Shown here: one piece after another, positions 53,038 to 63,262 of the stretch
Layout: each line of letters begins with the position of its first letter
How positions within the stretch are numbered: the stretch's first letter is position 1
Source: Pseudomonadota bacterium
GTDB lineage: Bacteria > Pseudomonadota > Gammaproteobacteria > Acidiferrobacterales > UBA6901
DNA length: 64,000 bases
Reading direction: 5' to 3'
Assembly: GCA_021785515.1 (NCBI GenBank)
Contig: JAJYEX010000001.1
Location: 640,196 to 704,195 of the forward strand
Made by a program: the position numbers and the translations under genes
Notes under the pieces: model-generated
Database searches by the model: none
Seen by the model: the letters and a program-made list of their open reading frames with translations, nothing else
Told to the model about the DNA's origin: nothing

Positions 53038-54888
53038 TCAGTCGAGAAAGCTGCGCAAGTGGTCCGAACGGCTGGGGTGACGCAACTTGCGCAGCGCTTT
53101 GGCCTCGATCTGGCGTATGCGTTCGCGCGTTACGTCGAACTGCTTGCCAACCTCTTCCAGCGTATGGTCGGTATTCATATCAATACCGAACCGCATGCGC
53201 AGCACCTTGGCCTCGCGCGGGGTCAGCGTATTGAGGATCTCACTCGTCGCCTGCTTCAACCCCGCCAGCGTCGCAGCATCGGTCGGCGCCGTTATACTCG
53301 TATCTTCGACAAAATCGCCAAGATGCGAATCCTCATCGTCACCGATCGGAGTCTCCATGGAAATCGGCTCCTTGGCAATCTTGAGGACCTTTCGGATCTT
53401 GTCCTCTGGCATCTCCATGCGCACAGCCAGCTCCTCCGGAGTGGGCTCACGACCCATCTCCTGCAGCATCTGACGCGAGATACGGTTCAGCTTGTTGATG
53501 GTCTCGATCATATGCACGGGTATGCGAATCGTACGCGCCTGATCGGCGATCGAGCGGGTGATGGCCTGCCGGATCCACCACGTAGCATAGGTTGAAAATT
53601 TATAGCCGCGGCGATATTCGAACTTGTCTACCGCCTTCATCAATCCAATGTTGCCTTCCTGAATCAGGTCCAGGAATTGCAGACCGCGATTCGTATACTT
53701 CTTCGCGATGGAAATCACGAGGCGCAGATTGGCCTCAACCATTTCCTTCTTCGCACGCCGTGCCTTGGCTTCGCCAATCGACATGCGACGGTTCACTTCC
53801 TTGAGCTCTCCGATCGGCATCCCAACCCGATCCTGCAGTTGCGCAAGGCGATTCTGGGCGGCGGTAATCGCTGTCAGGTTGCGTTCGATCGCATCGACAT
53901 TGCATTCGCCGGATTTCATGATTCTCTTGATCCAGCGCGGGTTTGCTTCATGGCCAGGGAAAGTTTTCAGGAACGTCTTGCGCGGCAGACGGGCCTTGCT
54001 GACGCAGATGTCCATGATGACCTTTTCCTGCTCCCGCGCCTGGTCGACCAGCGAGCGCACCTGTTCTACCAGACGATTGATCTGTTTGGAGACAAACTTG
54101 ATCTGCAGAAACTCATCCGCGAGCTTGCGCTGGATCCGGGTCACTTCCGGGCTGTCGAAACCTTTTTTCTCGAGCCCCTTGCTCAAGTTCGCGTGCAGTT
54201 TGCGAATACGCGCAAACCTGGCTATCGCCTCTTCGCGATCCGGCCCGCCTTCCTCGTCCGACGCTCCTCCGTTACCGTTCTCTTCCTCGTTTTCCTCGTC
54301 GGAATCATCCGCTGACGCGCTGCGACTCTCTTCGCCCAGCATCTCGGGAGGCGGTTCGTCCACTGCATTGGGGTCTATGAAATCAACCACCAGTTCGGTG
54401 AGGCGCATCTGTTCCGCCTCAACCATATCCATCATGCGCAGCACGTCTGCAATCGTGGCCGGGCAAGTGGCAATAGCCTCGGTGCTCTGCCGGATGCCGT
54501 CTTCGATACGTTTGGCGAGCTCGATTTCGCCTTCGCGCGTCAGAAGTTCCACCGTTCCCATTTCGCGCATGTACATGCGCACCGGGTCGGTGGTGCGGCC
54601 GAATTCGTTCTCCACAGCCGAGACCAGCACCTGCTCCGCCTCCTCGGCAACCTCCTCATCCTCGGGGGTAACCGCTTCAGTCTTGAGCAGCAACGTGTCG
54701 GGATCCGGGGCCTGATCGTAAACGTCGATCCCCATGTCGTTGATCATGTTGATCACCGCCTCGATCTGGTCGGTGTCATGGACACCTTCGGGCAGGTGAT
54801 CATTGATATCGCGATACGTCAGGAATCCCTGCTCCTTTCCTTGGATGATGAGTTTCCTGAGCTGTAGGCGTTGGGTTTCTTGATCCAT
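53038..54888 (-). CDS. rpoD: RNA polymerase primary sigma factor RpoD (sigma70)
   Basis: A 616-residue sigma factor, start [14 protein letters not shown] at 54888. Region 1.1 is at the N-terminus. Region 1.2 has [29 protein letters not shown], followed by a long acidic non-conserved insert ([12 protein letters not shown]). Regions 2.1-2.4 ([63 protein letters not shown], split here by domain) direct -10 recognition, and region 4 ends with [22 protein letters not shown] for the -35. The gene is the last of rpsU-yqeY-dnaG-rpoD. It lies next to the tRNA across 154 bases. Confidence 0.97.
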   Translation of the reverse strand: MDQETQRLQLRKLIIQGKEQGFLTYRDINDHLPEGVHDTDQIEAVINMINDMGIDVYDQAPDPDTLLLKTEAVTPEDEEVAEEAEQVLVSAVENEFGRTTDPVRMYMREMGTVELLTREGEIELAKRIEDGIRQSTEAIATCPATIADVLRMMDMVEAEQMRLTELVVDFIDPNAVDEPPPEMLGEESRSASADDSDEENEEENGNGGASDEEGGPDREEAIARFARIRKLHANLSKGLEKKGFDSPEVTRIQRKLADEFLQIKFVSKQINRLVEQVRSLVDQAREQEKVIMDICVSKARLPRKTFLKTFPGHEANPRWIKRIMKSGECNVDAIERNLTAITAAQNRLAQLQDRVGMPIGELKEVNRRMSIGEAKARRAKKEMVEANLRLVISIAKKYTNRGLQFLDLIQEGNIGLMKAVDKFEYRRGYKFSTYATWWIRQAITRSIADQARTIRIPVHMIETINKLNRISRQMLQEMGREPTPEELAVRMEMPEDKIRKVLKIAKEPISMETPIGDDEDSHLGDFVEDTSITAPTDAATLAGLKQATSEILNTLTPREAKVLRMRFGIDMNTDHTLEEVGKQFDVTRERIRQIEAKALRKLRHPSRSDHLRSFLD

Positions 54889-54966
54889 ACTTGACGAATC
54901 CGGTTCAGAGGGTGAAGACAAAATAACGTTCAATTTTAAACGAAATGCCGCCAATCCCCAAGTTTT

Positions 54967-56766
54967 TCAAGGCCAGCGGGTTGGTTTTTCACGCTCAAGC
55001 TCCTGTTTTTCACTCAGAAGTCGTACGAGTTCCGCCTTCTCGTCCGCATCAAGTCGTCCTCCAGTCCGCTCCTTTGCGGAAAGCCGCTCGATCTGTTGGC
55101 CGTTGGCCTTACAGTGCAAACGGTAGAGCAGGCCCAGGAATTCGGCCTCGACATCCTGCTGATGCATGGGGTGTTGTCGGACAGCCAACCTGCCAATGTG
55201 ATGTATGTACTTACTATCACGGAAATGCTCCAATATAGCACCTGTCGTCAAGTTTGGCTGCGCATTTAGCAGGCCCATCAGCTCGACCAAGAGGGGTATC
55301 CCTTCCCCATCCAGTACCAGAAACGGCTGCGGATCTCCGGCATGGCGCCCCAACTGCGGATGCTGGATCAGCAGCGCCAGTGCGGTCTGCGCCAAGGAAG
55401 GCACGCCCGCATCCGGGGCTGGCTTACGCGAAAACGCGGTATTCCGGCCCGCCCCTGTCGGAGATCTATCCAAGAGTTTAGACAGTTTTTGGGGCTCCAG
55501 AAGACTAATTTCGGCCAATCTGGCGATCATCAGCTCCCGCAGCGCGCCAGGAGGGACGTTAGACAGAAGCGGCCGGGCGAGTTCCACGAGACGGGCCCGC
55601 CCGTCCAGGCGCCCGAGATCGACGTCGGCCGCCAGCGTCTGGAACAGGTAGTCCGGAAGCGGTTGGGCGGTTCGCAGGCGGGCGGCAAAGGCCTCCAGCC
55701 CCTCCTTGCGGATGAGCGTATCGGGGTCCTCACCCTCAGGCAGAAACAGAAAGCTAGCCTGGCGGCCCTCGTGCAGAACCGGCAGCGCATTTCCGGCAGC
55801 GCGCCATGCGGCATCCCGTCCGGCACGGTCGCCATCGAAGCAAAACACCACTTCCGGGGTGTAACGGAACAGGCGATCGAGATGATCGCGGGTGGTGGCA
55901 GTCCCGAGCGTAGCCACGGCATAGTCGAACCCAAATTGCGCCAGAGCGACCACGTCCATGTAACCTTCGACAACAAGCGCCCGGTTTTCACGCCGCAGGG
56001 CATCCCGCGCCCGGTACAAACCGTAAAGTTCCCGCCCTTTGTGGAACAGGGGAGTTTCGGGGGAGTTCAGGTATTTGGGTTCCCCCTGTCCGATCACCCG
56101 CCCTCCGAATCCGACGAGTCTCCCGCGGTAATCGTGGATCGGAAACATGACACGGCCGCGAAAACGATCGTAGTAGCTGCCGCTCTCTTTCTTGGCTGCC
56201 AACCCGGCTGCGACAAGGGTTGTCTGACCCACCCCATCGGCACCCAGCGCGCGCACCAGATTGTCCCATCCCTCTGGGGCAAACCCCAGCCCAAATTCGG
56301 CCGCAATTTCACCACTCAGCCCCCTGCCCTTGAGGTAGGCAACTGCCTGCGGCGCCTGAGAGTGCTCGCGCAGCTGGCGGCGGTAGTAGCGGTCCGCGCG
56401 CGTCAGCGCATCGGCGATGGCCGCAAGATCATCAGGCGGCGGTGCCGCGTCCGGCGCCGGACCCGCCTCACGCGGAACAGCAAGACCCGCACGTCCGGCA
56501 AGCTCGTCAACCGCCTCAGGAAAAGTCATGTGCTCGTATTCCATCAGAAAGCCGATGGCACTGCCGTGCGCGCCGCAACCGAAACAGTGATAGAACTGCT
56601 TTTCCTGGCTGACGGTAAATGAGGGGGTTTTCTCTTCGTGGAATGGACAGCAGGCCTTGTAGTCCCTGCCCGCCCGGCGTAGGGGAACGCGCGAATCGAT
56701 GATGTCCACGATATCGATCCGCGCCAGCAGTTCGTCGACGAATTTCTCCGGGATCCTGCCCGTCAT
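54967..56766 (-). CDS. dnaG: DNA primase DnaG
   Basis: A 599-residue replicative primase. The N-terminal CHC2 zinc finger is CPFHEEKTPSFTVSQEK and QFYHCFGCGAHG. The catalytic TOPRIM domain contains LVVEGYMDVVALAQFG and the metal-binding FCFDGDRAGRDAAWRAA, preceded by RVMFPIHDYRGRLVGFGGRV. The C-terminal DnaB-binding domain is shorter and diverged. It makes RNA primers for chromosome replication. It sits in the macromolecular-synthesis operon between yqeY and rpoD. Confidence 0.96.
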   Translation of the reverse strand: MTGRIPEKFVDELLARIDIVDIIDSRVPLRRAGRDYKACCPFHEEKTPSFTVSQEKQFYHCFGCGAHGSAIGFLMEYEHMTFPEAVDELAGRAGLAVPREAGPAPDAAPPPDDLAAIADALTRADRYYRRQLREHSQAPQAVAYLKGRGLSGEIAAEFGLGFAPEGWDNLVRALGADGVGQTTLVAAGLAAKKESGSYYDRFRGRVMFPIHDYRGRLVGFGGRVIGQGEPKYLNSPETPLFHKGRELYGLYRARDALRRENRALVVEGYMDVVALAQFGFDYAVATLGTATTRDHLDRLFRYTPEVVFCFDGDRAGRDAAWRAAGNALPVLHEGRQASFLFLPEGEDPDTLIRKEGLEAFAARLRTAQPLPDYLFQTLAADVDLGRLDGRARLVELARPLLSNVPPGALRELMIARLAEISLLEPQKLSKLLDRSPTGAGRNTAFSRKPAPDAGVPSLAQTALALLIQHPQLGRHAGDPQPFLVLDGEGIPLLVELMGLLNAQPNLTTGAILEHFRDSKYIHHIGRLAVRQHPMHQQDVEAEFLGLLYRLHCKANGQQIERLSAKERTGGRLDADEKAELVRLLSEKQELEREKPTRWP

Positions 56767-56829
56767 GGCTCTGCTCTGTCAGCCCGCGGTACCAAACCTG
56801 CCCGTTGCGTCAGCAAAAAACGGGGTGAA

Positions 56830-57282
56830 CTAGCCCTTGGCAGCGAGCTTCAGCTTGATCTTGCCGCTTACAGCGCCCATGTCGGCGCGACCCTGCACCG
56901 CCGGCCTGAGGCTCGCCACAACCTTGCCCATATCCTTCACGCCACTGGCGCCGGTATCGGCAATGGCTTTCGCGATGAGTTCCTCGATCTGCGCGTCGCT
57001 CAGAGGTTCAGGCAGGTAGGACTGCCAGACCGCGAGATCCCGGTTCTCCTTGTCGACCAAGTCCTGACGGCCACCCTGCTGGAATTGCTCGACAGAATCA
57101 CGGCCCTGCCGAACAAGCTTCTCGATCACCACCATGACCTGCGCATCATCGAGCACAATGCGCTCATCCACTTCACGTCGCTGGATCGCCGCCAGCAACA
57201 TGCGGATCGCTTCGAGGCGCGCCTGCTCCTTGCTGCGCAGAGCGGCCTTCATGTCCTCTTTGATTCTGTCCTTAAGGGTCAC
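56830..57282 (-). CDS. yqeY: GatB/YqeY domain protein
   Basis: A 150-residue protein homologous to the C-terminal tail of GatB: MTLKDRIKEDMKAALRSKEQARLEAIRMLLAAIQ, LVRQGRDSVEQFQQGGRQDLVDKE, and the C-terminal SGVKDMGKVVASLRPAVQGRADMGAVS. It probably binds tRNA or assists amidotransfer; its exact role is unknown. It lies between rpsU and dnaG, its common location. Downstream spacing to dnaG is 63 bases. Confidence 0.94.
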   Translation of the reverse strand: MTLKDRIKEDMKAALRSKEQARLEAIRMLLAAIQRREVDERIVLDDAQVMVVIEKLVRQGRDSVEQFQQGGRQDLVDKENRDLAVWQSYLPEPLSDAQIEELIAKAIADTGASGVKDMGKVVASLRPAVQGRADMGAVSGKIKLKLAAKG

Positions 57283-57325
57283 CGTACATTTCCGGAAACT
57301 GTCATGCCGCCGGAACCCGGATCCG

Positions 57326-57541
57326 TCAATACAGGCGCGTGGTACGCGCCGTAATCCGGGAGAGCTTCTTCAGTTCCCGCTTGCGCGCGGCAGCAGCTTT
57401 GCGCTTGCGCACGGTGGTCGGCTTCTCGTAGAACTCGCGGCGGCGAATTTCGGCGAAGACCCCGGCCTTTTCGCAAGAACGCCGGAAACGGCGCAAAGCA
57501 ACTTCGAAGGGTTCGTGTTCCTTTACCCGGACAGTCGGCAT
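57326..57541 (-). CDS. rpsU: 30S ribosomal protein S21
   Basis: A 71-residue basic protein: [39 protein letters not shown] and a basic tail [20 protein letters not shown]. The length and sequence match bS21, which is needed for base pairing between mRNA and 16S rRNA. The start is ATG 57541. It is the first gene of the rpsU-yqeY-dnaG-rpoD operon, read from the promoter at ~57600. Confidence 0.97.
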   Translation of the reverse strand: MPTVRVKEHEPFEVALRRFRRSCEKAGVFAEIRRREFYEKPTTVRKRKAAAARKRELKKLSRITARTTRLY

Positions 57542-57597
57542 CAATAATCCTCTGCAATTCGGTTGTGAACGTCACATGCCTAAACGGCGAACCGCGA

Positions 57598-57626
57598 ATA
57601 ATATATAATTGCCCGCTGGTTGTCAT
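57598..57626 (-). promoter_or_regulatory. Sigma70 promoter of the rpsU-dnaG-rpoD operon
   Basis: On the minus strand -35 ATGACA (57626-57621, 5/6) is followed after 17 bases by -10 TATTAT (57603-57598, 5/6), with a start point near 57590 and the rpsU ATG ~50 bases downstream. An overlapping plus-strand TATAAT (57604-57609) could serve tsaD. Confidence 0.6.
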
Positions 57627-57650
57627 CAGCTAAGCCCCTAAACACAGCCC

Positions 57651-58667
57651 ATGCGCATACTTGGCATAGAAACCTCGTGCGACGACACCGGAGTGGCCGT
57701 CTATGACACCGAATTGGGCCTGCTGGGGCATCGGCTGTACTCCCAGAGCGGCCTGCACGCCGACTACGGCGGGGTGGTGCCTGAGCTGGCGTCGCGGGAC
57801 CATATCCGCAAGGTCCTGCCTTTGACCCGCGAAGTCCTGGCGGCCAGCGCCGTCCAGCCACAGGATTTACAGGGGATTGCCTATACCGCCGGTCCCGGCC
57901 TGGCGGGCGCTCTGCTGGTTGGTGCGGCAATCGGCCGGAGTCTGGCCTGGGCCTGGCAGATCCCCGCCGTGGGCGTACATCACATGGAGGGACACCTGCT
58001 TGCCCCCCTTCTTGAACCTGACCCTCCGTCGTTCCCGTTTCTGGCCCTGCTCGTCTCAGGGGGCCATACCCTGATCGCCGACATCCAGGCGCACGGGCGC
58101 TACCGGGTTCTGGGGGAATCCGTCGATGATGCGGTGGGCGAAGCCTTCGATAAGACGGCCAAGCTGCTCGGGCTCGGCTACCCCGGGGGACCGGCGATTG
58201 CGCGCGCGGCAACCGGGGGCAGCCCTGAACGCTTCCGCTTTCCGCGCCCGATGACCGACCGGCCAGGACTGGATTTCAGTTTCAGCGGACTCAAGACGGC
58301 CGCTGCCCTTGCCGCCAAAGACCGCGTGCTCGACCCCCAGACCATCGCTGACATAGCATGCGCGTTCCAGGAGGCTGCAATCGATACCCTGGTCATCAAG
58401 TGTGAACGCGCCGTCACTGCCACCGGTCACCGGCGGCTGATCGTCGCGGGCGGCGTAGGTGCCAACCGGCTGCTGCGCGAACGGCTGGCAGACCTCGCTG
58501 CATCCCTTCGGATCAGGGTTTACTTTCCGCGCCCCGAATTCTGCACGGACAATGGCGCAATGATCGCTCTGGCCGGATCCATGCGCCTGACGGCGGGCTC
58601 CTGCGATGAACCCGCATTTGGCGTACGTCCACGCTGGCCGGTAGCCGATTTGTCCCCACCCGGCTGA
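57651..58667 (+). CDS. tsaD: tRNA N6-adenosine threonylcarbamoyltransferase TsaD
   Basis: A 338-residue ASKHA-fold enzyme that adds the threonylcarbamoyl group to A37 of ANN-decoding tRNAs. The N-terminal [18 protein letters not shown], metal ligands in [12 protein letters not shown] and the nucleotide loop [20 protein letters not shown] are intact. Further signatures are [33 protein letters not shown] and [15 protein letters not shown]. It is divergent from rpsU, a conserved arrangement. It is notable here because A37 of the split tRNA-Ile(CAU) is a substrate-type position. Confidence 0.96.
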   Translation: MRILGIETSCDDTGVAVYDTELGLLGHRLYSQSGLHADYGGVVPELASRDHIRKVLPLTREVLAASAVQPQDLQGIAYTAGPGLAGALLVGAAIGRSLAWAWQIPAVGVHHMEGHLLAPLLEPDPPSFPFLALLVSGGHTLIADIQAHGRYRVLGESVDDAVGEAFDKTAKLLGLGYPGGPAIARAATGGSPERFRFPRPMTDRPGLDFSFSGLKTAAALAAKDRVLDPQTIADIACAFQEAAIDTLVIKCERAVTATGHRRLIVAGGVGANRLLRERLADLAASLRIRVYFPRPEFCTDNGAMIALAGSMRLTAGSCDEPAFGVRPRWPVADLSPPG

Positions 58668-58676
58668 TGCCTGGTC

Positions 58677-58706
58677 ATGGCGCGACCAGCTTTTCGGCTG
58701 CGCCAT
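58677..58706. terminator. Hairpin between convergent tsaD and plsY
   Basis: ATGGCGC (58677-58683) and GCGCCAT (58700-58706) form a perfect 7-bp stem with partial inner pairing, followed by TTTC on the plus strand. Its placement between the two stop codons suggests a shared bidirectional terminator. Confidence 0.5.
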
Positions 58707-58707
58707 T

Positions 58708-59292
58708 TCAAAAGCGTATCCGGCTTTCCGTACCTGCCATCAGCTTGCGGATGTTGGAACGATGACGCCAGAGCAGCAATGCTGCCATGATGCCGGTGGC
58801 GATGAGAATCTGCCGGCTGGGCACACGCCACCACACGTAGGCGGGCGCCAGGATTGCGGCAGAAATCGCCGACAGCGATGAATAGCGGAACAACAGGGAT
58901 ACGATCACCCAGGTTGCGATGAGCAGCAACCCGGCCCAGATGTTGACAGCCGAAACTACACCCAGCGCCGTGGCCACCCCCTTCCCGCCCCGAAAACCAT
59001 GGAAGACTGGATACAGATGCCCGAGGAACGCCGCCAGCATCACCAGCGCAATGATCGTCTCGCTGGCCCCGAGCGCACGCGCCAGCGCCACCGGTATCAC
59101 GCCCTTAAGCACATCTCCGAAAAGCGTAGCGGCTGCGGCCACCTTGCCCCCGTAGCGCAGGACATTGGTCGCGCCTGGGTTCCGCGAACCCACCTCGCGA
59201 GGATCTTGCAACCCCATGATTCTCGTCACGACGATTGCCGACGAGATCGACGCAATCAGGTAGGCCAGGACAGGAAGAAGATCGAAGAGCAT
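58708..59292 (-). CDS. plsY: Acyl-phosphate glycerol-3-phosphate acyltransferase PlsY
   Basis: A 194-residue inner-membrane enzyme that acylates glycerol-3-phosphate with acyl phosphate in phospholipid synthesis. Five hydrophobic segments are visible. The three catalytic loops are present: loop 1 DPREVGSRNPGATNVLRYGGK, loop 2 GHLYPVFHGFRGGKGVATALG, and the third conserved loop (WRHRSNIRKLMAGTESRIR) at the C-terminus. It is convergent with tsaD and divergent from folB. Confidence 0.95.
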   Translation of the reverse strand: MLFDLLPVLAYLIASISSAIVVTRIMGLQDPREVGSRNPGATNVLRYGGKVAAAATLFGDVLKGVIPVALARALGASETIIALVMLAAFLGHLYPVFHGFRGGKGVATALGVVSAVNIWAGLLLIATWVIVSLLFRYSSLSAISAAILAPAYVWWRVPSRQILIATGIMAALLLWRHRSNIRKLMAGTESRIRF

Positions 59293-59379
59293 GGCGCGTT
59301 ATTGGACGGCCTAACGATCGATCCGTCAAGACATCGGGTGCGGATTTCGTTATAGTCGCGCCGAAGCGGCGGGAAGAAC

Positions 59380-59736
59380 ATGGATCTGATTTACCTACAC
59401 GGCCTGAAGGTTGATTGCATCATTGGGATCTGGGAGTGGGAACGACGAACGACCCAGACCATAACCATAGACCTGGACATGGCGATGGACGTCCGACAGG
59501 CGGCTGCCACGGACCGAATTGAGGATACGCTCAACTACAAGTCTGTCGCCAAGCGGGTGACAGCGTTTGTCAGCGACTCCCGGTTCCAGCTGGTCGAAAC
59601 CCTGACGGAAAAGATTGCGGAGCTGATTCTGGGGGAATTCCACGTACCCTGGGTACGCGTCGCAATCAACAAGCGCGGCGCCATCCGTGGCGCTACCGAC
59701 GTTGGCGTCATCGTCGAGCGGGGCAGAAAGGAATAG
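59380..59736 (+). CDS. folB: Dihydroneopterin aldolase FolB
   Basis: A 118-residue T-fold enzyme of folate synthesis that cleaves dihydroneopterin to 6-hydroxymethyl-dihydropterin. It starts MDLIYLHGLKVDCIIGIWEWER, with conserved DTLNYKSVAKRVTAFVSDSRFQLVETLTEKIAELIL, which includes the catalytic Tyr, and later KRGAIRGATDVGVIVER. It is read toward the convergent pteridine reductase, another folate-type gene. Confidence 0.95.
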   Translation: MDLIYLHGLKVDCIIGIWEWERRTTQTITIDLDMAMDVRQAAATDRIEDTLNYKSVAKRVTAFVSDSRFQLVETLTEKIAELILGEFHVPWVRVAINKRGAIRGATDVGVIVERGRKE

Positions 59737-59860
59737 CGGCCATCAGGGCGCGGCCGGGCCGGTAGCTCGCCGTACGACAACAGCACCGTTCATAGCTGTG
59801 GTTCGAACCGCGCGACGCTACCGTCGCGCCACCCAGGCACGCTGCAGCGTTGGTCGGGAA

Positions 59861-60610
59861 TCAGGCGACCACAGACCGACCGCCATCCACGGCAATCGTC
59901 TGGCCGGATATATATGCGGCATCGCGCACAAGAAACAGCACCGTCCGCGCGATATCCGCTGGCGCACCGGGCTGCTTGCGCGGTACCCGCGCGAGGATAC
60001 GCTGCTTCATGGTGTCATCTAGGCCGATCTCCGGCCACAGGATGGTACCGGGCGCCACCGCATTGACCCGCACTTCGGGGGCCAGCTCGCGCGCGAGCGA
60101 CTTCGTCAACATCGCCAGACCGGCCTTTGCAATGCTGTAGATCGGATAACGCTTGAGCGGCCGTTCCGCATGAATGTCCGTGATATTCACAATGCAGCCA
60201 CCGGATTTCTTCAGATACGGCGCGGCTGCCTGCGACAGGAAAAACGGGGCCCGCAGATTGGACCCGACCAGATCATCCCAGTGCTGATCGGTCGCCTCCC
60301 CGATGGGGGTCGGATAAAAGCTTGAGGCATTATTAACCAGGACGTCCAGCCGGCCGAAACACTGCAGCGTCCGGGATACCAGGCCAGGCGGTTCCGCCGC
60401 ATCAAGCAGGTCGCCCTGCAGCAGCAGGACAGAATCGGGACGGATGGCGTGCAGCTCCCGTTGCAGCGCCTGCGCGTCGCCACCGGAGCTGCGGAAGTGC
60501 ACCGCGAGATTCATTCCCTGGGCATGCAGAATGCGGCAGATTTCGGCGCCGACGCGGCGCGCGCCGCCGGTAATCAGGGCCACTTTTCCGGTCAAAGAGT
60601 CGGGTTCCAT
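59861..60610 (-). CDS. Pteridine reductase (SDR family, FolM/PTR1-type)
   Basis: A 249-residue short-chain dehydrogenase starting MEPDSLTGKVALITGGARRVG at 60610. The TGGARRVG cofactor loop, rather than TGGSSGIG, is the mark of pteridine reductases. The catalytic YxxxK is in RYPIYSIAKAGLAMLTKSLA and the C-terminus is AAYISGQTIAVDGGRSV. It reduces dihydro- and other pteridines with NADPH and may act as an alternative dihydrofolate or dihydromonapterin reductase. Its proximity to folB supports a pterin role. Confidence 0.88.
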   Translation of the reverse strand: MEPDSLTGKVALITGGARRVGAEICRILHAQGMNLAVHFRSSGGDAQALQRELHAIRPDSVLLLQGDLLDAAEPPGLVSRTLQCFGRLDVLVNNASSFYPTPIGEATDQHWDDLVGSNLRAPFFLSQAAAPYLKKSGGCIVNITDIHAERPLKRYPIYSIAKAGLAMLTKSLARELAPEVRVNAVAPGTILWPEIGLDDTMKQRILARVPRKQPGAPADIARTVLFLVRDAAYISGQTIAVDGGRSVVA

Positions 60611-60786
60611 GGTATTCTCGTTTCTGTGATTGAAGGCCGGCCTATCCGTCCGCGTGCGCCGCACCGCGATCCGACCCTGCGACCAATCGTCCCGATGAGC
60701 GTCCTGCGCAACAATAACCCGCGCTGTGGCTTGCCGCCAGCAGGACCGCGGTGCCCGCGCCACATAGTGCCTGGTGGAGGCCTTGC

Positions 60787-61959
60787 GTGATACTGCCGCA
60801 GCACGTACCAGTTCCCGATGCGGCCGAGGTACAGCGCAACCAGGCTCTGGAGCGGCTCATCCGCGCGGAAATCGAAGCCGCGGGCGGCGCCATCGATTTC
60901 ATGCGTTTTATGGAGCTCACGCTCTATGCTCCGAAACTGGGCTACTACAGTTCCGTGTCACAGAAGTTCGGCGAATCCGGCGACTTCGTGACTGCGCCCG
61001 AGATCGGACCGCTCTTCGCACGCTGCCTCGCACGCCAATGCCGGCAGGTCCTCGGGCAACTCGGCCGGGGAGATATTCTCGAGGTTGGCGCCGGCAGTGG
61101 CGCGCTGGCAGCCGGGCTGCTCACCGCCCTGGCGGACAACGGCGCTCTACCGGAACGATACTGCATACTTGAACTCAGCGCCGAGCTGCGTTTGCGCCAG
61201 GCGGAATATCTGGCTCGCGAGATCCCGCAGCTTGCGCCCTTGGTGACCTGGCTGGATCACTTGCCGGAACCGGGCCTGCACGGTGTCGTCATCGCCAATG
61301 AAGTGCTCGACGCCATGCCGGTGCAGCGGTTCCGCTGGTTTCACGATGAGGTCCGACTGCTGCACGTAGCCTGGGAACAAGGCCGTTTTGCCTGGCGCGA
61401 AACGCCAGCGCCCGCGGCGATCAGCGACCTGCTGCGCGCGCGCATCGGCACGATACCCCTACGCTCAGGATATACTTCTGAAATCAACCAGCAGGCCGAG
61501 GCATGGGTGCGCAGCCTTGCCGATGTCCTTGCCGAAGGCGTCATCCTCATTGTCGACTACGGATTTCCGCGGGCGGAGTTCTATCACCCGGACCGTGATA
61601 CCGGGACCGTGATGTGTCATTACCGTCATCACGCTCACGACGACCCGCTTGTTCTTGCGGGTCTGCAGGACATCACCGCGCACGTCGATTTCACAGGGAT
61701 CGCCGAAGCGGGATACGACGCGGGCCTGTCGGTGCAGGGCTATACGTCTCAGGCCGCGTTTCTGCTGGCCACCGGAATCACTGAAAACATGCCGGCCACT
61801 TCTGGCGAACCCAGAGCGCAGTTGCGCGTCGCGCAGGAAATCCGCAAGCTTACCCTGCCACAGGAAATGGGGGAGCTGGTCAAGGTAATGGCCCTGGGCC
61901 GCGGACTGACCGAACCCCTGCTGGGCTTTGCCATTCAGGACCGGCGGGCACGTCTGTAG
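60787..61959 (+). CDS. MidA-like class I SAM methyltransferase (DUF185)
   Basis: A 390-residue protein. GTG at 60787 is the preferred start because GGAGG lies 6 bases upstream; an ATG at 60751 is possible. N-terminal IDFMRFMELTLYAPKLGYYSS and SGDFVTAPEIGPLFA are followed by the SAM motif ILEVGAGSGALAAGLL and the family block GVVIANEVLDAMPVQRF. The eukaryotic homologue NDUFAF7/MidA dimethylates an arginine of complex I NDUFS2. In bacteria the target is usually undefined. It is a single gene, divergent from the pteridine reductase, whose start lies 176 bases away. Confidence 0.9.
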   Translation: MILPQHVPVPDAAEVQRNQALERLIRAEIEAAGGAIDFMRFMELTLYAPKLGYYSSVSQKFGESGDFVTAPEIGPLFARCLARQCRQVLGQLGRGDILEVGAGSGALAAGLLTALADNGALPERYCILELSAELRLRQAEYLAREIPQLAPLVTWLDHLPEPGLHGVVIANEVLDAMPVQRFRWFHDEVRLLHVAWEQGRFAWRETPAPAAISDLLRARIGTIPLRSGYTSEINQQAEAWVRSLADVLAEGVILIVDYGFPRAEFYHPDRDTGTVMCHYRHHAHDDPLVLAGLQDITAHVDFTGIAEAGYDAGLSVQGYTSQAAFLLATGITENMPATSGEPRAQLRVAQEIRKLTLPQEMGELVKVMALGRGLTEPLLGFAIQDRRARL

Positions 61960-62003
61960 TCCCCATCTGGCGGGAGATATCCGCCCACGCAAGACAGGTC
62001 CGC

Positions 62004-63221
62004 TCACCGGCGCACACGGTCAATAGCCGCCAGACGTTGCTCCCGGATCCACTTTCCGGCATCCGGTCCGCTCATTCCCGCATGAATCGCGCTGGATCCG
62101 CCGATGGTCCGTGCCGCCTCAAAAGCCTGTCGCACGATGATAGCCTGCGGATAGGCGCTGTCTTCAAAGCCAGCGCGGCCGCGCGAATCAGCCTCACATG
62201 CGAACAGGAACTGGTCCAGGCGTTCAGGCCGGCGGAACGCATCGATCGCCTCCAGCATATCGAGCATTGCCGCAGCCGGGAGCTCTGCGGCATGATGACA
62301 ACGCCCGTGGCCGCGGGCGACCACGATTGCCAGGTCGCGATAATCGTTGGGGACGCGCAACCGTGCACAGAAGCCGCGGATAACCTTCACCCCTGCCTCC
62401 TCGTGACCGGCGTGATCCGGCCAGTGCGGCCGGGGCGTCTGGGCCTTCCCGACATCGTGCATCAGCGCGGCAAAACGCACCCGTGTATCCTCCGTCAGGC
62501 GGGCAGCTTCCTCCAGGACCTTCAGTGCATGCACCCCCGCATCCACTTCGGGATGCTGCCGTTCGGGTTGCGGAACCCCGAAGAGGGCGGCAAGCTCCGG
62601 AAAAAGCCGGTCCAGCGCACCGCAGCCGCGCAGGACCTCGAAGAACACGGCCGGCTGCGACTCCGCCAGGGCACGTTCCATCTCCATCCATACCCGCTCG
62701 GCCACCAGGGCATCGGCCTCCCCGTTCTCGACCATGTGTCTCATCAATGCGTTGGTCGAATGCGACACGCGAAAGCCCCACTTGGCGTAGCGCGCCGCAA
62801 ACCGTGCCACACGCAGGATCCTCACCGGATCCTCGGAGAATGCCGGCGATACATGCCGCAGTACTCCATTTCGCAAGTCTTCCGCACCTGAAAACGGATC
62901 TATCAGGGAGCCATCTTCGGCTTGCGCCATGGCGTTGATCGTGAGATCGCGCCGCCTGAGGTCATCCTCTAGCGTCACGTCGGGCGCCGCATAGACTGTG
63001 AACCCGCGATACCCGGTACCGGTCTTACGTTCTGTACGTGCCAGCGCATACTGCTCATGGGTATCAGGATGAAGGAAGACAGGGAAATCGGCCCCGACCG
63101 GCCTGAAGCCGAGCGCGACCATTTCTTCCGGGGTGGCGCCGACCACCACATAGTCGCGGTCCACCGCCTCAATGCCGAGGAGGCGGTCGCGAACGGCGCC
63201 CCCGACCAGATACACGCGCAT
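62004..63221 (-). CDS. cca: CCA-adding tRNA nucleotidyltransferase (with HD phosphohydrolase domain)
   Basis: A 405-residue enzyme that adds or repairs the 3' CCA of tRNAs. The start MRVYLVGGAVRDRLLG is the standard class II signature, with the metal-binding DRDYVVVGATPEEMVALGF and the template residues in RDLTINAMAQAEDGSLIDPF. The C-terminal HD domain carries FAALMHDVGKAQTPRPHWPDHAG, which in E. coli gives 2',3'-cyclic phosphodiesterase and phosphatase activity. The gene stands alone, next to an aminopeptidase gene on the other strand. Confidence 0.95.
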   Translation of the reverse strand: MRVYLVGGAVRDRLLGIEAVDRDYVVVGATPEEMVALGFRPVGADFPVFLHPDTHEQYALARTERKTGTGYRGFTVYAAPDVTLEDDLRRRDLTINAMAQAEDGSLIDPFSGAEDLRNGVLRHVSPAFSEDPVRILRVARFAARYAKWGFRVSHSTNALMRHMVENGEADALVAERVWMEMERALAESQPAVFFEVLRGCGALDRLFPELAALFGVPQPERQHPEVDAGVHALKVLEEAARLTEDTRVRFAALMHDVGKAQTPRPHWPDHAGHEEAGVKVIRGFCARLRVPNDYRDLAIVVARGHGRCHHAAELPAAAMLDMLEAIDAFRRPERLDQFLFACEADSRGRAGFEDSAYPQAIIVRQAFEAARTIGGSSAIHAGMSGPDAGKWIREQRLAAIDRVRR

Positions 63222-63262
63222 GAACTTTATAGTACTTGGGACGGAAACTTCCGACAAACGTG

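Noticed and set aside
55342-56622. 426-codon plus-strand frame inside dnaG
   Set aside because: It is a shadow of the high-GC dnaG coding sequence; no ribosome site or family match.
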